From: Membranipora membranacea
Lineage: Eukaryota > Bryozoa > Gymnolaemata > Cheilostomatida > Membraniporidae
DNA length: 64,000 bases
Assembly: GCA_914767715.1 (NCBI GenBank)
Contig: OU612065.1
Coordinates: 4,464,001-4,528,000, forward strand
Direction of reading: 5' to 3'
The notes under the pieces are model-generated. The model saw nothing but the letters and a program-made list of their open reading frames with translations. It was not told the origin of the DNA and ran no database searches. Position numbers and translations under genes: made by a program. Positions 39,301-52,800 of the stretch are shown here, piece after piece. How positions within the stretch are numbered: the stretch's first letter is position 1; every line of letters starts with the position of its first letter.

Positions 39301-40063
39301 TTATGACCAGTTGCAATTCTTTGTTACAAACAAAACTCGCTAGATCAATCTCTGAAACTGATCGCTTCAAAAATTAAGAAGTGGCAGTTTTGAATGCATT
39401 CGTCTGATCATTATCTAGTCATGGGAAATTATTCGCACAGCACTGGTATATAGAGCCCATAGAGAATGCCATACAATAAACCCATTTCTTCTCCTATTAT
39501 AATTTAACTGATACAATCTTTTATTTGTCTACAGAGCATTCTATTTGGCTTTGGTACCCTGGGTTTGTTATGGTCGCAGATTGCTGTGCCCACACCCCAA
39601 CATAGAAGCTTGTGTCTGTTTGTAGTTTTGATACTGCAACTGCAACGTATTTGGTCTGAGGGGATATTCTATTCCCTCACTATAGGCTTTGGAATTAACC
39701 ATTATAATAAAGTTAGCGATTATAGACACGCCGCCGACTGAAGACTTGTGTTTATAACTAGAGATGTTTGTTGATCCAATATCAGGAATAAGTGAACCTT
39801 ACAAATCCCTCAGGAATAACTACCTGGTAATACCAAACAGTGTTCATTTTGCAATGACATGTTTCTGCAGAGCGCACTTGTTGCAAGACAAACGAGCAAA
39901 ACGATAAAGCATGTCGGTAAAATAAAAAGATGATATGTTTTAGAAAAGATGAATTCATACCAGAGTTTGGTGTCAGCGTTGATTGAATCTCCTCCTGTGC
40001 TAATGAAGCGCAAACCAAACAGAGTCCAAAAAGTGCAAGCTTCATGCTTTTACTTTGCTTCAT
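24350..40063 (-). CDS. UNC5: Netrin receptor UNC5, 19 exons
   Basis: Single-pass receptor for netrin, mediating repulsive axon guidance and cell migration. Exons on minus: 39961-40063, 37442-37635, 37170-37296, 33354-33457, 32830-33007, 31846-32019, 30328-30492, 30020-30055, 29741-29881, 29200-29244, 28371-28574, 27726-27923, 27437-27538, 26752-26918, 26379-26618, 25757-25903, 25211-25381, 24661-24881, 24350-24527. Joined: 964 residues (vertebrate UNC5s about 930-950). Order: signal peptide (MKLALFGLCLVCASLA), first Ig (about 35-141, with paired CxC pattern FSCFCIAQ), second Ig (about 142-235, ICRPPEG, GNYTCVAKNN), TSP1 domains at about 237-293 (GGWSLWGDW) and 295-345 (GQWSSWGSW), membrane helix about 365-388, ZU5 from about 545 (GGRLTVADSGVSITIPEGAI), UPA to about 832, death domain about 868-955 (NDWRMLASAL, INFFASKPSPTEAILDLWEA). 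The first Met is chosen because it opens the signal peptide; a second Met lies six residues in. Confidence 0.97.
33458..37169 (-). other. Large UNC5 intron 3 (3.7 kb)
   Basis: Separates the exons of the first and second Ig domains. No exon, reverse transcriptase or clear repeat is visible. A patch of higher GC around 34110-34270 carries an 83-codon open frame (plus strand) that I cannot identify and did not call. Confidence 0.6.
37636..39960 (-). other. Large UNC5 intron 1 (2.3 kb)
   Basis: Lies between the signal-peptide exon and the first Ig exon. Nothing coding or repetitive is supported. Long first introns of guidance receptors often carry regulatory elements, but none can be identified here. 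Confidence 0.6.
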
Positions 40064-42457
40064 ATTCAAACGTTTAGTTCCAATTTTATGCCAAGTCTAG
40101 AGACATGTGTCCATTGTCAGCATTATCTTGTAATCCAGTCAAGTTTGCCTACACTTGTCTGTCTGTCTGCAATCCTTCAACCCACCGTGATTAGGGGTTA
40201 TGCTTAGAAAAGCTGAAGTAAAAGCTGTTGAAACTGAGTATCAATGCTGAGCCTTCTAATAGCCTTGATATACTTGTTGAGTGGTAATAATAGAGATGTG
40301 ACAAGGCTAAGTCTGCCTGCTGTAGTTATAAAGCTCAATGCCCACTGAGCGGATTATCTCTTTGAAATTTATTCAAGATAAGTATATTGAATACTCTAGT
40401 GGATGTCGACTCCCTGTAGTTCTTTTCACTTCATCAGCGATAGGCGAACAATAAAATATGTCAAATTCTCAAACAAATAAAACTTTAGAACGATCTAGCG
40501 TTGGGATTGCTAAATTAACCCTACCAGAGTCCACAGTGCTTTTGTAAACAGTAAAATGTTGATAACATGTGCTCTGAACGATCACTATAACAAATAATAC
40601 TCCAATCAGCCTATCATGTTCAGGTAATCACGGGTCAGAGTTCAAGTATGTTGTATGCACATGGCTGGAGCGGAGATATATTTTGTGATTCAGGTATAGG
40701 TTCTCATCACACTTGACTAGTCAAGTGGCTATTTCATACCCAATAATAAGGCACTCCTCATGTCAGGCGGCACTAGACGCACGCACGCAGCCCTAAACAA
40801 ATTAACTTCAATCTGCTGTGGTGACTTTTATGAATAATCCTGAGTCAAAAATTGGTCTACAGTCGGAGCCTTCCTTGTCATAGCGGTCAAACTTTCCATC
40901 ATGGCAGACAGCCGCAGCCCATTATATAATAAGACCCAGTGAAACTTATCCAAATGCCATCGATAACATAAGTAATTAATATAATTGGAATTCTAATCAA
41001 ATTTTGATTTGGCTCCTGAATGGCATAATCTTCTTACATGTGTGTTGTTATCGCTGTGCATGGTTGTAACAGGACTTTCTTAATGCAAATGCTTCGTTTT
41101 TGTGCAGGGATCTGTCAAAAAGCCTGGCCGATTTAGTGATTAAAAAGTTTGGAGCCCTAAGCACCTCTTGACACAACCTCCAGTAACCTTTCTAATTGCA
41201 ATCAAAATTCAGCAGGTCACAAAAATAATTAAATACTTGTAAAATTCCTTTATTAATTAATCCACTGTAAATATTCCTGCCAGGGTGTACTACATGCCAA
41301 AGCATTTTAATTGCCAAAGTAGCCTATTGTGACAGGAAGGTAGTGTTATATAATACAGTTTGCCATGCAAGCTAAATATCTATTTAGATAGTTGATAAAT
41401 TGTGCTCTTATATCAACAAAGCCAAAATGAGTCACAACATGAACGCTCAGTCTTAGAACTGCTTCCCGAGAGTCTGTACCACCAATCTGTGTGATGACAC
41501 AGGGAGACATTCAGTCACCCTAACATAAACAATGCCTCTATATAAAAGTCTGCCCGGTCATGCTCAGAAGTCAAGTTGGCTTTTATTTAGTTTGTGAGTT
41601 TGGTTGGCTCTTCTAAATTAATCATTAGATTCCAGTTTAACTTAATTATCCTCTTATGTTCTGCTCAAAGTTATCAGTAATTAAGGATGTCATGTGTGAC
41701 CACAAGGCTCTCAAAAGCACTGCATCAAAAATATCCTCAAACCAGACCATCATATCAGTAAACTTCACCCAGCGCCCAGGTCCTCTCATCTTTTTATCAA
41801 AAAACACTGAGTGCTGTCACCGCCAGTAAAAATTGGCTCATATTTATGATCAATTGTAACACTTGTCGATGCTATCTTACACCAGATTTAGGTAGCTGGT
41901 GAACTCTCCCAAATACTTCCCTGATGAATGTATACATAATAGGATGAGCAATTTAGTTTCACAGGTGACACAAGCTGTTTTTGATTTTCTCACTGAAACT
42001 CAATATACTCCAACTCATGTCAGAGCAAGATAAAATCTCTATTCTGTTTGTTTAAAAAAGATGCTTTTGTGTTGAACCTCGAAGCAAGTGAATTCAATTG
42101 AGTTTGTTTGCTGATCAAGTTCTTAGGATTGCCTACATAATATAACAAGAAAAGGTTTTAGAAAGTTATTTGATTTGAACACAAACATTTGTTTAATATG
42201 AAGTGAAAAAAGGTCAATCAGTAATGAAAAGCACCACCATCCACACTTTTCTCTCGCCTTTCATCGTGACTACAGTTTGTTGTAAACATCAATACCCTGT
42301 CTTTCAAGGCCTTTTCTTCCAACGTTTAAACTTAATAATCAAATTCTAAAATGAGTTCAAATGCACTTGAAGTTAACGTCCCACAGATAGAAAGTGGGTG
42401 AAGTTGGGTATTAGCAAGAATTCAGATAATGTAGTCAATTTAAAGCTATGTCTGGGA
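40064..42457. other. UNC5 upstream region, no gene seen
   Basis: AT-rich sequence directly upstream of the UNC5 start codon on the minus strand. Stops are frequent in every frame and no exon with flanking splice signals and a recognisable product was found. It must contain UNC5 5' sequence and regulatory DNA. Confidence 0.5.
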
Positions 42458-42465
42458 CTGTGCAC

Positions 42466-42780
42466 CATGGGCGTCAGAAGGATTTACCAAGGGGTGCTCC
42501 TTTTAGCTGTGGAGTAGTTGCGTGGGTGCGGGAGGGGCGCCCAAGCGCCCTCCTGCCGACGGAAAGTTTTTGAAATTTGAGACCCAAAAAGAGACATTCT
42601 GGTACATACCAGCCAACTTTTATGGATGAGCAACACCAAGCATGATACCAAAAATATTTAACAGCAACAGCCTCTTGCCCGGGCCCGGATTGAAAGTTCT
42701 AGCGATAAAAGAAAACATTGAGTTCCAATTGTTAAAAAAAAAAATTTTAAACCTCCCAAGCAGCTCTTCTGACGCCCATG
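42466..42780. mobile_element. Inverted-repeat DNA transposon (MITE) with 8-bp target duplication
   Basis: A 315-bp unit with 15-bp perfect terminal inverted repeats, CATGGGCGTCAGAAG at 42466-42480 and its reverse complement at 42766-42780. It is flanked on both sides by the exact 8-bp direct repeat CTGTGCAC (42458-42465 and 42781-42788). It has no coding capacity and an internal A run, so it is a non-autonomous element. An 8-bp duplication fits the hAT and P superfamilies; the CATG start is compatible with P-type ends. The perfect duplication and termini suggest fairly recent insertion. Confidence 0.88.
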
Positions 42781-42788
42781 CTGTGCAC

Positions 42789-45700
42789 ACACAGAGGTAC
42801 AATGTAGTCCCAAATTCGATCCCATCCCAAAAAGTATAAAGATTATGTATTATGTCATCATTCTCTCTGATGCCATCATAATTTAAATATATTCTCCTGG
42901 AATATTGTGGCTAGGGAGGACCCTTCCTGTTGTGACGCTAAAGTAGAATGAGTTACCTCGTTAAAATACCTGATGGGGACGACGACTCCCTGTTAGCGGA
43001 AAATCCAATTTGAACTAATTTAAGGGGGAGCAACTTCTAAATGTAAATTTTGACTTATTTATTATTATTGTGACAATAAGCACATTTTATTATCTATGGT
43101 GACAGATTGCCAGCTAAATTATGATTTCTATTACAGAAAAAGTAGTGATGACCAGCCCTCTGTAGATGTGATGCATGTAAACTACGCATGTTTCTTCAGA
43201 ACACCTGGATCCTATGAACTAGGCAGAATTTAGGAAACCTTTGGTTCCAATTATTTGCTTGACCTGTTGGATTCATAGCAATTAGGATTTTGCTAATTCT
43301 TCGTTCCTCACGCAACCCCCAATTTAACAGAACTGATTCAGCGACGGTCACAAATGTAATTGTCTTTGTTTGGATTCTTAATTTGACAGATCAACAGATG
43401 ACTTCAAATAATGCATTGCATGTTCAATGGTAGAAACATTGCAATTATATCGATGTAATACTTTAGAATTGCTGAATTCCCAAATCTTAAGTGGATATAC
43501 ACAAAGGCATCAGGAATTTTTGAAGCGATTGAAATTCATTTTCGAAGCTTGTTTGTTGGTTAATGGTTTTTCGGATTAGTTCATTAGGATCTTTAATGGC
43601 TAAAGGAATTTGTGTATGGGTTGAGACAGGTTGAATTAACTTCCATAGTATGAAACATCCATATGTTTCTATATATATATCTATATATATGTGTAGATAG
43701 TTGATGGTCCTCATAAGATAAAAAGCACTTAGTGATTGATGGAATGCGATTTGTCTGATTTGTGATGTCCGAACATAGTGACGTTACGTTTTGGAGTTGT
43801 TGCCCCCTGCATCAATAAACTCGGTGTCAATAGGGAAAGTACTTGGTTTTTACTCATCTAACATAACTGGAGAGATTTAAGCAGGGAGCAGAGAAATTCT
43901 CCCTGATTTAAGTTAAGACAAGAGATAAGAGTAGGTATAATCACCCCTGTCAGTATGTATTAGATTGTTTCTAGGTTAGGGACCCACACGGGAGCTGATT
44001 GGTTGAGGAGGCTGCAGCCCAGGCTGGGGCTGGATGGCTGTCTGGAGTGACTCTATAGATTGCAATTTCTAATTTGCTTTTCAAAGATTGCAAAGCGGCT
44101 CTATGAAGGTAGAAAACTTAATTTCAGTTTTATATAAAATGTAGTAGGTTTGTATTTTCTATTTCTAAATACGATACTGATCATTTTACCTCTTATATCT
44201 AATAAACCAGGGACATAATAAGTGACCTTAAAGTCACATACGCTGACTAAATAAAACTCCTCAACACTATAAAATACCAGTTTAAAACACTGCGGAAAAT
44301 ATTGACAGGAGATGCATTGAGTGCTCTTGACAGGCAGTTTGATCAATGATGAAATTATAGGCAAAGTGTTTACTTTACCACTATCTTCATTCGCCAATAC
44401 TGTTAGACACAGGAATAGAAAACTTTAGTGATGATGGTCCATTTAAAAATCATCGGTCAAGTTTTAGACTTCACAAGAACTAAATTACCAATGGGTTGTA
44501 GAAGAGGCGTTGGGCTTGATTCGATTTAGTTTTGAGCCTCGCAAAACTCAATATTTTGTTCTCTCAAACTATGTTGCAAAATACCACTGTGTTTTCAGCA
44601 TAAGGAGGTGTACGTCCCGGTTGACAATCATTACGCTTTTCATATGCAACTACTCATCAAGATTTACCTCTGAAAGTTGATGGAATAATTTGGTATCATC
44701 TGTAGTTGTCTTTTCATCGCAAAACTTGTATAAATCTTGGTTTAGGAAGTCTGTCAAATTTATATACCAACGGGTGTTAGAGGGATGTATCCCTGACATT
44801 ATCGTGCTGTGGGGATAATTGAGCATTAATTATTAAACACAGCAGACTGTGACATTATCATACTGACAATGCTTAATTTACCATGTCAGCCAGTCTGTCA
44901 AGCTGCAGCAGGTGCCCTCTGCTGCCTACATTCCAGTACATGGTCTTTGTGAGGGGAATTGTGTCTCATTGTGGTTGTAAAAGGCAGATGTGGAAAGTTT
45001 TTAAAATGTGACATTCAGGATCTGTTTAGCATTTTTTGCTGTTGCAATGCTACACCTTACACTGATAAAAGATGTCATCCTGAATTGGAAACTCTACCTA
45101 CACTACGCATCATGATCATCCATGGTTTACTTCAACAATTGAATTAAATGTTGTGGTTTGTTGTCTGAAAAATAATTTTGCTAGTCTAATTGCCCTGAGA
45201 GGACAGTGCCAATAATTTGATAATTACTGAATTAAATATTTGGATGGGATACCATAATCTTGTATCTTGAGTACACTGGCCTTGATAAGTTTGTGATGTA
45301 TTGGGTGGCTCCAATGATACACACAAAGTTGACTCTAATGAAGGGTCTGGCTAACCTCAAAACAATGTTTTACAACATCTAAATGGATACTACCACACGT
45401 TTGTCCAATCAAATCTTAAAGAGGCGTATACTTGTCCCCTCCCAAATATTGATATGAGCAATAGATTGAAACTAACAGTGCATTGACTTGACTTGTTGAC
45501 CAATTGGTTTATAAATCAAGGTAGCTTGACAACAGCTTTTCGCCATCAGGAGAAAAAACGACAAAAAGAATTTAAGTGATTTCTGAATTCACTTTCATGT
45601 ACATTATGCTAATCCAGATCCCAATGGAGCGTGAACTCCCAGGGCGCATATTATGTAATATTGCTAACTACTCTCTGCCCAACCCCTCATAGTGGCTGTG

Positions 45701-48649
45701 TTACCAGCAGCAGCTAGTTGTGCATGTAAGTAATGATAATTTAAATGTTGTTTCTCTGTCCTTACCCGATGTCTGTACTCTAAATGTTTGGGGGACAGGT
45801 CACTGGCCATCTAATCTGTTAAATGGACCATCAACTAAATAATGATGAGAATGAACCAAGGCCTACTCACTAAGTTTGAACGTCATTTGAAAAGCCAGTG
45901 CTTAACTAAAACAGGAAAAAGATACAATCTATCTAATGACGAGCACTAATTTGTACATGCTGCTATTGGAGGTCATGTCTTATGTGACAGTGGTGGAGAG
46001 TATTACCACCAAAAAAACCTATCAACTGGGTAAAAGAAATTAGTTGGGGATTAAGAGCGATATCTGTGGTGATTTTATTTGCTTGAGATAACTGGCGTTG
46101 GTTTTTATCTCCCAAAGAAACAGTAATTGTGCCGCCTAGCTAGAGCTTGGTCATAGCAACAGCAACACCGTACTCTCTCACCCTTTGAAAGAAGCCACAT
46201 TGTAACTGGTATTAAATTCAAAATATTTAATTCATATCAGTGTGTAGGAACTTACACATAGATTCGCTGTATAACTGCCGGTATGAGGGATGTAGGGTCA
46301 TCAAGACACAAGATTGTATAATAAATCTACATGGCACTACTATATATTAATAAAGATCGGTCAGAATCTATACTACGGAATCACAATATACCGCCCTGAC
46401 AGATAGCAATTAATACCACAATTAATACTGCATTAATCAGGCGTTTACTCTGCATTGCTGATTTATGATTGTAAACATGACATAGGTTCAATACAACAGG
46501 TGTAAACATTGTTATTGGGAATAAGTTCAATTTTAATCAAATAAAGAGAACCCTGTGCTTGCCAAAAGAATTATTCTACATGCTTCTAATCATGATTAAG
46601 ATGTGATTGACGTAATTAATTTGGTCCCACCAAATATTGCTTCCATTTTCACAGAAAACACCAAATCTCCATCACAATCCACAAAATCATCGCTTTAGCT
46701 CTTCTGTCTAGTATGGTAAAGATTTTCGTTTCAAGTCTCATGTCAGACATAACGGCCTTGGTGCCACATGGTATGTATATTGACATCCTGTAATTGTCAC
46801 CCCTAGCTAGTTATTACTTTATTATGTAATAGACTGCTAATTAATAACAGGCAATTAGACTTGTTGTGATTTCATACTTCACATGACATATTATTCAAAA
46901 AACTCCTTTGAACAGGTTAAGTTAAGTCAGTAAGGCATAATGTATGTTAGATGATTGAAATTGTATGTTTTCATGAATCTCATCCCTCTTACAAGACGCT
47001 ATGATGATGTAGGTGCAGCAAAAACCTATAGACTTAATAAAAATACAAGTCATGGTATCTTACCAACTTCTGTGCCGTTCTATACTGGGGCATTTTAATG
47101 TGTTAGGAAAGGCACCAACCCCCTGGTAATCCTGATTCTATTAACATCTTAAAGCTGCTGCCCTTACAGTCCTGATGCACTCATCATAGCTATTCACATG
47201 GAAAGTCGATATCTATTTGGTTGAATTTTCGGTACTAACTATCAATACTGGCTGATACTACTACTGCAATCTGCATTTTGGAACAAGGCAACTGACTGAG
47301 ACATCGATCACTGTCTGTATTATGCGCTACCTACCATTCATCGCGCAAGACGATGCTAAAAAAATAAACAATATCTAATGATTATGGGTAACATGAATTA
47401 TACAATGGTATCCTTACCTTTTCTTCTGCCAGCATCTGCCGATTCTGTGAACAGTAATATTAGTATTGTATATCCCAATTGATTGTACCATGCCATGACC
47501 AGATCCTGATAAATAATCCACTGTCGAGTTTTGAAGCAGCCGAAGGCAGCAGCGCCTCTTCGGGAATCACTGTTGGTGATCCTTTTACTGTAGTTTTATT
47601 TAAGTCATTGATCATGAGAAACCACAGCAGCAACTTTCCAAAACCTTTCGACTCTAAGACACATATATAAATGAATATGTGATGTGACTTTGTTGAGGTG
47701 ATTGAGCTTGATTGTCAATGCTAGAAGTAATCACAAGAAAAACAGGAGACAACTAAGTCACTGACTGGCGCTTTGTGGTAAAATGCAAAATTTTAGTAAT
47801 ACGATGTCTGCATGCAACAATAACATTACCATGTGATACTTTTAGTAAGTGAACCAATGATATATGAGATAACAAGTCAAGTACTCCAATTAGCCTCTCC
47901 TATTGGCCAATAAAACCCTTGAGAGACTTAAGCATAAAGTACTGAGTGGCGCTTAATTCCGCAGATTACGACTGATCGGTGTTGGTTAATTACCCACAGG
48001 TTGTAATGACATGCTTGATATACAAAACAAGCTTATCAATGGCTTTATTTACATAAATACGTTGACTCCATAAATCTAAGTTGAACAAGTTTTGTGGGCA
48101 TTCCTCATCCATGAAACTAATCACAACTGGATATACATAAAAGGTTTAAATCTCTGCTTTCATCCTCCCTCCCAAAGGTTGGTAGCCTTCTCCATAGCAG
48201 TTATGTCCAGCATGGTGAAAAAAACACGAAGTTTTGCAGGATGCAGCTCATGAATTTGACTAGGGAGGGTCAGAGAGGAATAGTGACTGCGGGAATAATA
48301 TCCTACTCCTCAATTTAGGCTGGAATTACTGACGACAATGACTCAATTCCCATGTACGATTATTCTACTGTTCATCACTTGTCACAACTCTCTCTCTAGC
48401 AGTTCAGACAATATTACATGAACAAAGGCCTGAGTAAAAGAATGACTGATTATTAGGCGCTTAATCTTTTAGGGAGAAAACATGCAGTAGGTTGACTAAT
48501 GACTGGATGGAGTAGACTTTATTTGAGACAGGATGGTGAGTTGGTGAGGTAACCCATGATACCGATCAGATAATAGTATGCAATATTCAGGAGCTGAATC
48601 AGCCTAGAGGGGCTGATACTTGGAGATTTTCGTACAATAACATAGACTG
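42789..48649. other. Long gap without a supported gene
   Basis: Nearly 6 kb of AT-rich sequence. I see no recognisable protein-coding exon. It contains an AT dinucleotide-rich tract near 43668-43690 and one exon-like 27-nt segment on the minus strand (47418-47444) with good splice signals but no assigned gene. It may be distal regulatory DNA of UNC5. Confidence 0.5.
47418..47444 (-). other. Possible orphan microexon
   Basis: On the minus strand, TTACTGTTCACAG precedes a 27-nt segment open in frame (NRQMLAEEK) that is followed by GTAAGG. The signals are good but nothing ties it to a gene. It would lie 7.4 kb upstream of the UNC5 start codon, so an untranslated UNC5 leader exon is one possibility; chance is another. 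Confidence 0.2.
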
Positions 48650-48691
48650 AGCTAAGGGCTAGCTAAGGGCTAGCTAAGGGCTAGCTAAGGG
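48650..48691. repeat. 11-bp tandem repeat, about 3.8 copies
   Basis: The unit AGCTAAGGGCT is repeated head to tail at 48650, 48661, 48672 and 48683 (last copy partial), with no differences between full copies, indicating a recent expansion. Confidence 0.92.
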
Positions 48692-49878
48692 TGAGATGGT
48701 GTGATGAATAGCGGTGGTAACATCTCATTAGGGCCTTGGTGCTCAATGCAATATCTTGATCAACGAAGAAATTCCGTGTAAAATTACAGTCATTAGGTTG
48801 AGTTTAAATACTTGGCTATCAACAAGAGTAAAACAGCCTCTTTTCATTCCCAGTGTGGAGAGAAAATCTGCTGAGATCATCTCTAGATAAACATAAATTA
48901 TAGAACCGGCTGACTTCAGATCTGCACAAGCCTCTTGACTTTTCAATAATCACTAATCTAGTGGTGATGGGATGAGGCTATATCTCCTTATTTGCAGTCA
49001 TGTATTGTATAACAAGTGCTATATTAGTTGTATAAACAGAGAATTCTTCCCCCACCTGTCTGAAAATACCTGTAACTGCCCGCCTCATATCTCCCTCAAG
49101 TTTATCAGGGCGGCAATACAAGTCTAATAGATGACAGTCAGCTCTTGTTGGTTAATGCTCGCTGGTTATTGTAATCTCTGAGAGCAGAATAAAGCAAGCA
49201 TGCATGCTTCTAGTGCTCAGTGGAGCCAGTCTCACAGACATCTGATAAAACATGAGCACAGATTTTCTTCCTGCATCACCAATCACTTCAATGAGTTTAT
49301 AGCTCAAACAATACCGTACAATTATCATCAGTTTTTATTGTAAAACAATAAATTACCAAAAACATAAACACTGTTCCAGTATTTAACATTTGCTCAGGTT
49401 TACTGATTGATTGTTTTGTGTCTCTGAGGAAGCATAGCTTATCGTTTGAAACACTTGAGGCAATGGTTGTAATACTGCGGTGCATCTATAATGTCTTTAC
49501 TTTGATCATGAGCCATGTGACACGAGCCCTATATCAGAGTTTGTCACACTGTCTCACTATCACTCTATGAAGTCTAGTCAGCATTGTGAGTGTATCTATA
49601 CAATACGTGATATAATGTCAGGCCTGTAACCTCACTGGGGTGCAACATTATTATTTTCTAGTATTATCCTAATTAGCATCAGTTTTCAATATTATTGCAA
49701 CAGAATGCAAGGAATGGTGTAATAGTACAATTATATTTTGTTTGGTGACGCTAGTTAAAATGACACCAATTTCCCTCTAATTCTGTGATAAGAACTGCAA
49801 ATTTTGGGCAACTTTCCGCTCAAGTTCTGAAATAGAATTTCATGCGATAAAAATAAGTGCGGAGATCTTTCCTGTAGG
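48692..49878. other. Noncoding sequence downstream of STPG2
   Basis: No exon supported. It should hold the STPG2 3' UTR (minus strand), but no canonical AATAAA was found within the first 500 bp after the stop. Confidence 0.5.
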
Positions 49879-52800
49879 TTAGATGCCCAATAGGAATGCT
49901 TGCTGTCCTTTGATGGGTTGACTGCCTTGAATCCTCTGTGTGATCGGGTTATTGAGCGTGGCATTGAAGGTTCCTTTGAGCACTGTATCTTGTATCAGAG
50001 GTGAATACTACAAAAAATAAAGTTTTTTTTTAGATTTTATGTCTTCCTCATACAAATAGATACATAATTTCTAAATCATAATCAAAGTTGACAAAATTCC
50101 TTTGAGGTTAGTCATCTCTCCCTATATATCACTGTCTTGTGCAGATGTATAAGGTGCAATAAATGAGGGAGAATATTAGTAAGATTGCTCATCGTTAGTT
50201 TACATTGCAGGTACATAGCAATAAAATTGTTCCAAATCTTATTTCATCATTGTAAATAATGTCTCTCACATCTCAGTTTTCAGCTTATATGCTGTTTGTG
50301 AATTGGATAGGTGCTGAACTGACACTACATGTGATATGATTATTGCACAGCTTCGCAGTGGTACTATTACAGAGTTATGTTTCAGTTTTATCTCCGCATA
50401 AAAATACCTCACTGAACAAAACTGTATACATCTTGATGTTTATCTGATCTTGGTGTAGGGTGATCCGTTATAAATGGGAATCATCCCTCAAGCTAAATGT
50501 TTGTACAACTAGGGCTACGGTCCCAAAAATAGTTGTGACGACTATAAAAATACTCAAACCACAATTTCTCTTTCTTTACTCACATTTCATAAACCCCTGT
50601 CATGTTCTCTGCCTTACAGATGGAGATTTCTGATGATCACAATTCACGACAAGTTATCCTATACATGTGACTCAATTTTTCACAAAAAATTGCTCTGAGC
50701 AAGCTCGTCATCGCCCATTAGTTAAGGTCTAGAGCTTTGCAGCACTTGGCTTAGAGAACAAGACAAATCAAGAGCCATGAGAAGTTTTCAGTAGATTTAC
50801 GTCTTACCTCATAAGTACCCGGTCCAGGCACATCCTCCTTGATAGCCTCCATAAACCTCTTCTCCTTGTGCACCATCTTACCTCCTCTGTTCTGTATAGA
50901 GTTCACCTTTGGCTCATAGGCTGCTGGGCCTGAAAAATGGACAAAACTCATGGTTGAAGGAAATTATTGAATTTCTAAATTGAGGAATCAGTGCTGGTTA
51001 TTTTCTCAAATATTGTAGGAATGTTGATAATAAGACACTTCACGCGTCATCATACCATTGGTGCCATGAGTGTCACACTGTAATTTCAAGATATTAATCT
51101 GAGACAAATTTTGGGAGGAAAAGCGTCACTAAGTTTTTAAAGTCTGTAATGTTAACATGAATCAATTGAAACAATTTACTAGTCTCCAAGCTTTGATCTA
51201 AATCTAGACCACACCACAGTCATAATGACCCCAACACAGCAATAACACTTTTATGGATGATTAAACATCTAATATAAGACTGCTGAAATTCCAATATTTT
51301 ACTATTTTTTCAAATCGTGTAGGACTTCCAAAAGCATTTTGGCATAATGTTATATCATATTTATTGAAATATACTGAGCAGTTTTTGAAACGCTCACCAA
51401 GCATGTCAATTACCAAATGTTTATAACCTGGGAACAAACTTAAGATTTTGGCAGCGTCAGCCATGGCCAGTCTTACAATCAAGGTACACGTTTTCACAAT
51501 CTTGCTCTTAGCTATCCAAAGATTACGTTGATACATGAAAAGTTTGAGAAATTGAAGTTGGCATGATAAGGCGGCTGTAAGGAGTTAGAGCACACACCAG
51601 ATGCTTCGGTCCTTTGATTTGTTAATTTAGCCTGATATGAGTAATTAGTCCTGACCATGATATAGTACTAGTCTTAATTTGAGATTAAAATCTCTGATTC
51701 CGCTCGTGAATTTTTGATTGTTTACGAGGAATAAAAGGCAGATTTAAATAATTGATAAAGGTTTTCTGAGGTAAAGACCATAATATTTTGTGGGTTTCGA
51801 CTGGAGGCAAACCTGCCATTCTTTGATCATAATTCTGTTGTGAGGCTTCACAGGCTTGGCAGGATACTAAAATATAGATGTCAGTCATTGCTTATTGGTG
51901 TGTAGCCTTATCAAAATTAACAATCATTTTGTTGTCTTGAATTTTATTTCTCTTTTATTTATTTCTAACATACCACCTAAGATGTTGAGTGGCAGACAGG
52001 GTGTATTATTGCTGATTCCTAATAAAGTTAGCAGCTTCCAATGTCAGTTGTGAGTAAAGTTATTTTAAGGTGGCTACTTGATTTAGTAGTTTGTCAGAAA
52101 TTTTGCACCAATATTTTGACAGAAGATCAAAGAGAAGTATTGGGGCCTCTAGTGCGGGGACAGCAATCAAACCGGCTTATCATCCGGGGAGTCGTCTGTG
52201 CTCTAATTTAATTCTGACAAGTCTGGTTGGCTTACAGTGGCTACCCTGGGGCAAATTTCAACTTTGTTCAAACTGATTATTACAATCCCAACCCAACTTG
52301 CATGACACTAAATTTCATGTGTCTCCTGCCTGTATCACGATGATATTGTGAGGTGTGCATGTAAACAGCAACGGCCAAATCCTGAAATATCAGGATATCT
52401 TTTGTGTTTGACTTTTGGCTAATTTTCACCGGGTTCAATCCTTATAATCACAGACAAGTAAACCAGCTAGTCACTGTGGTCAGGCGGAGGAGGTGGTAAA
52501 ATATCCTGCATGGGGCCAGTCAGCATTATACTGTATGTTAATATATACAAGATGGAGTGATCCTAGAAGGCAAAGAAGTAATACAAATGTAGTTAACATG
52601 TTCAAGTAGACTCTAATACCCGTGCATTATTTTACTCTCCTATATTCTCACTGTAGTTAGATGGACCTGCTATTTACCAAACCCTCAACTTAATCCTATA
52701 CTGCTGTTTATATTGTTTACCATCAAGAACCCATCCAAACTTTTTATCTGCGTTTTTTTGTCTACATCACTGAATAAATTATCGAAGGCACTCGAAAACA

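Noticed and set aside
48650-48691. CRISPR-like short repeats
   Set aside because: The units are head-to-tail without unique spacers and the genome is animal; it is a simple tandem repeat.
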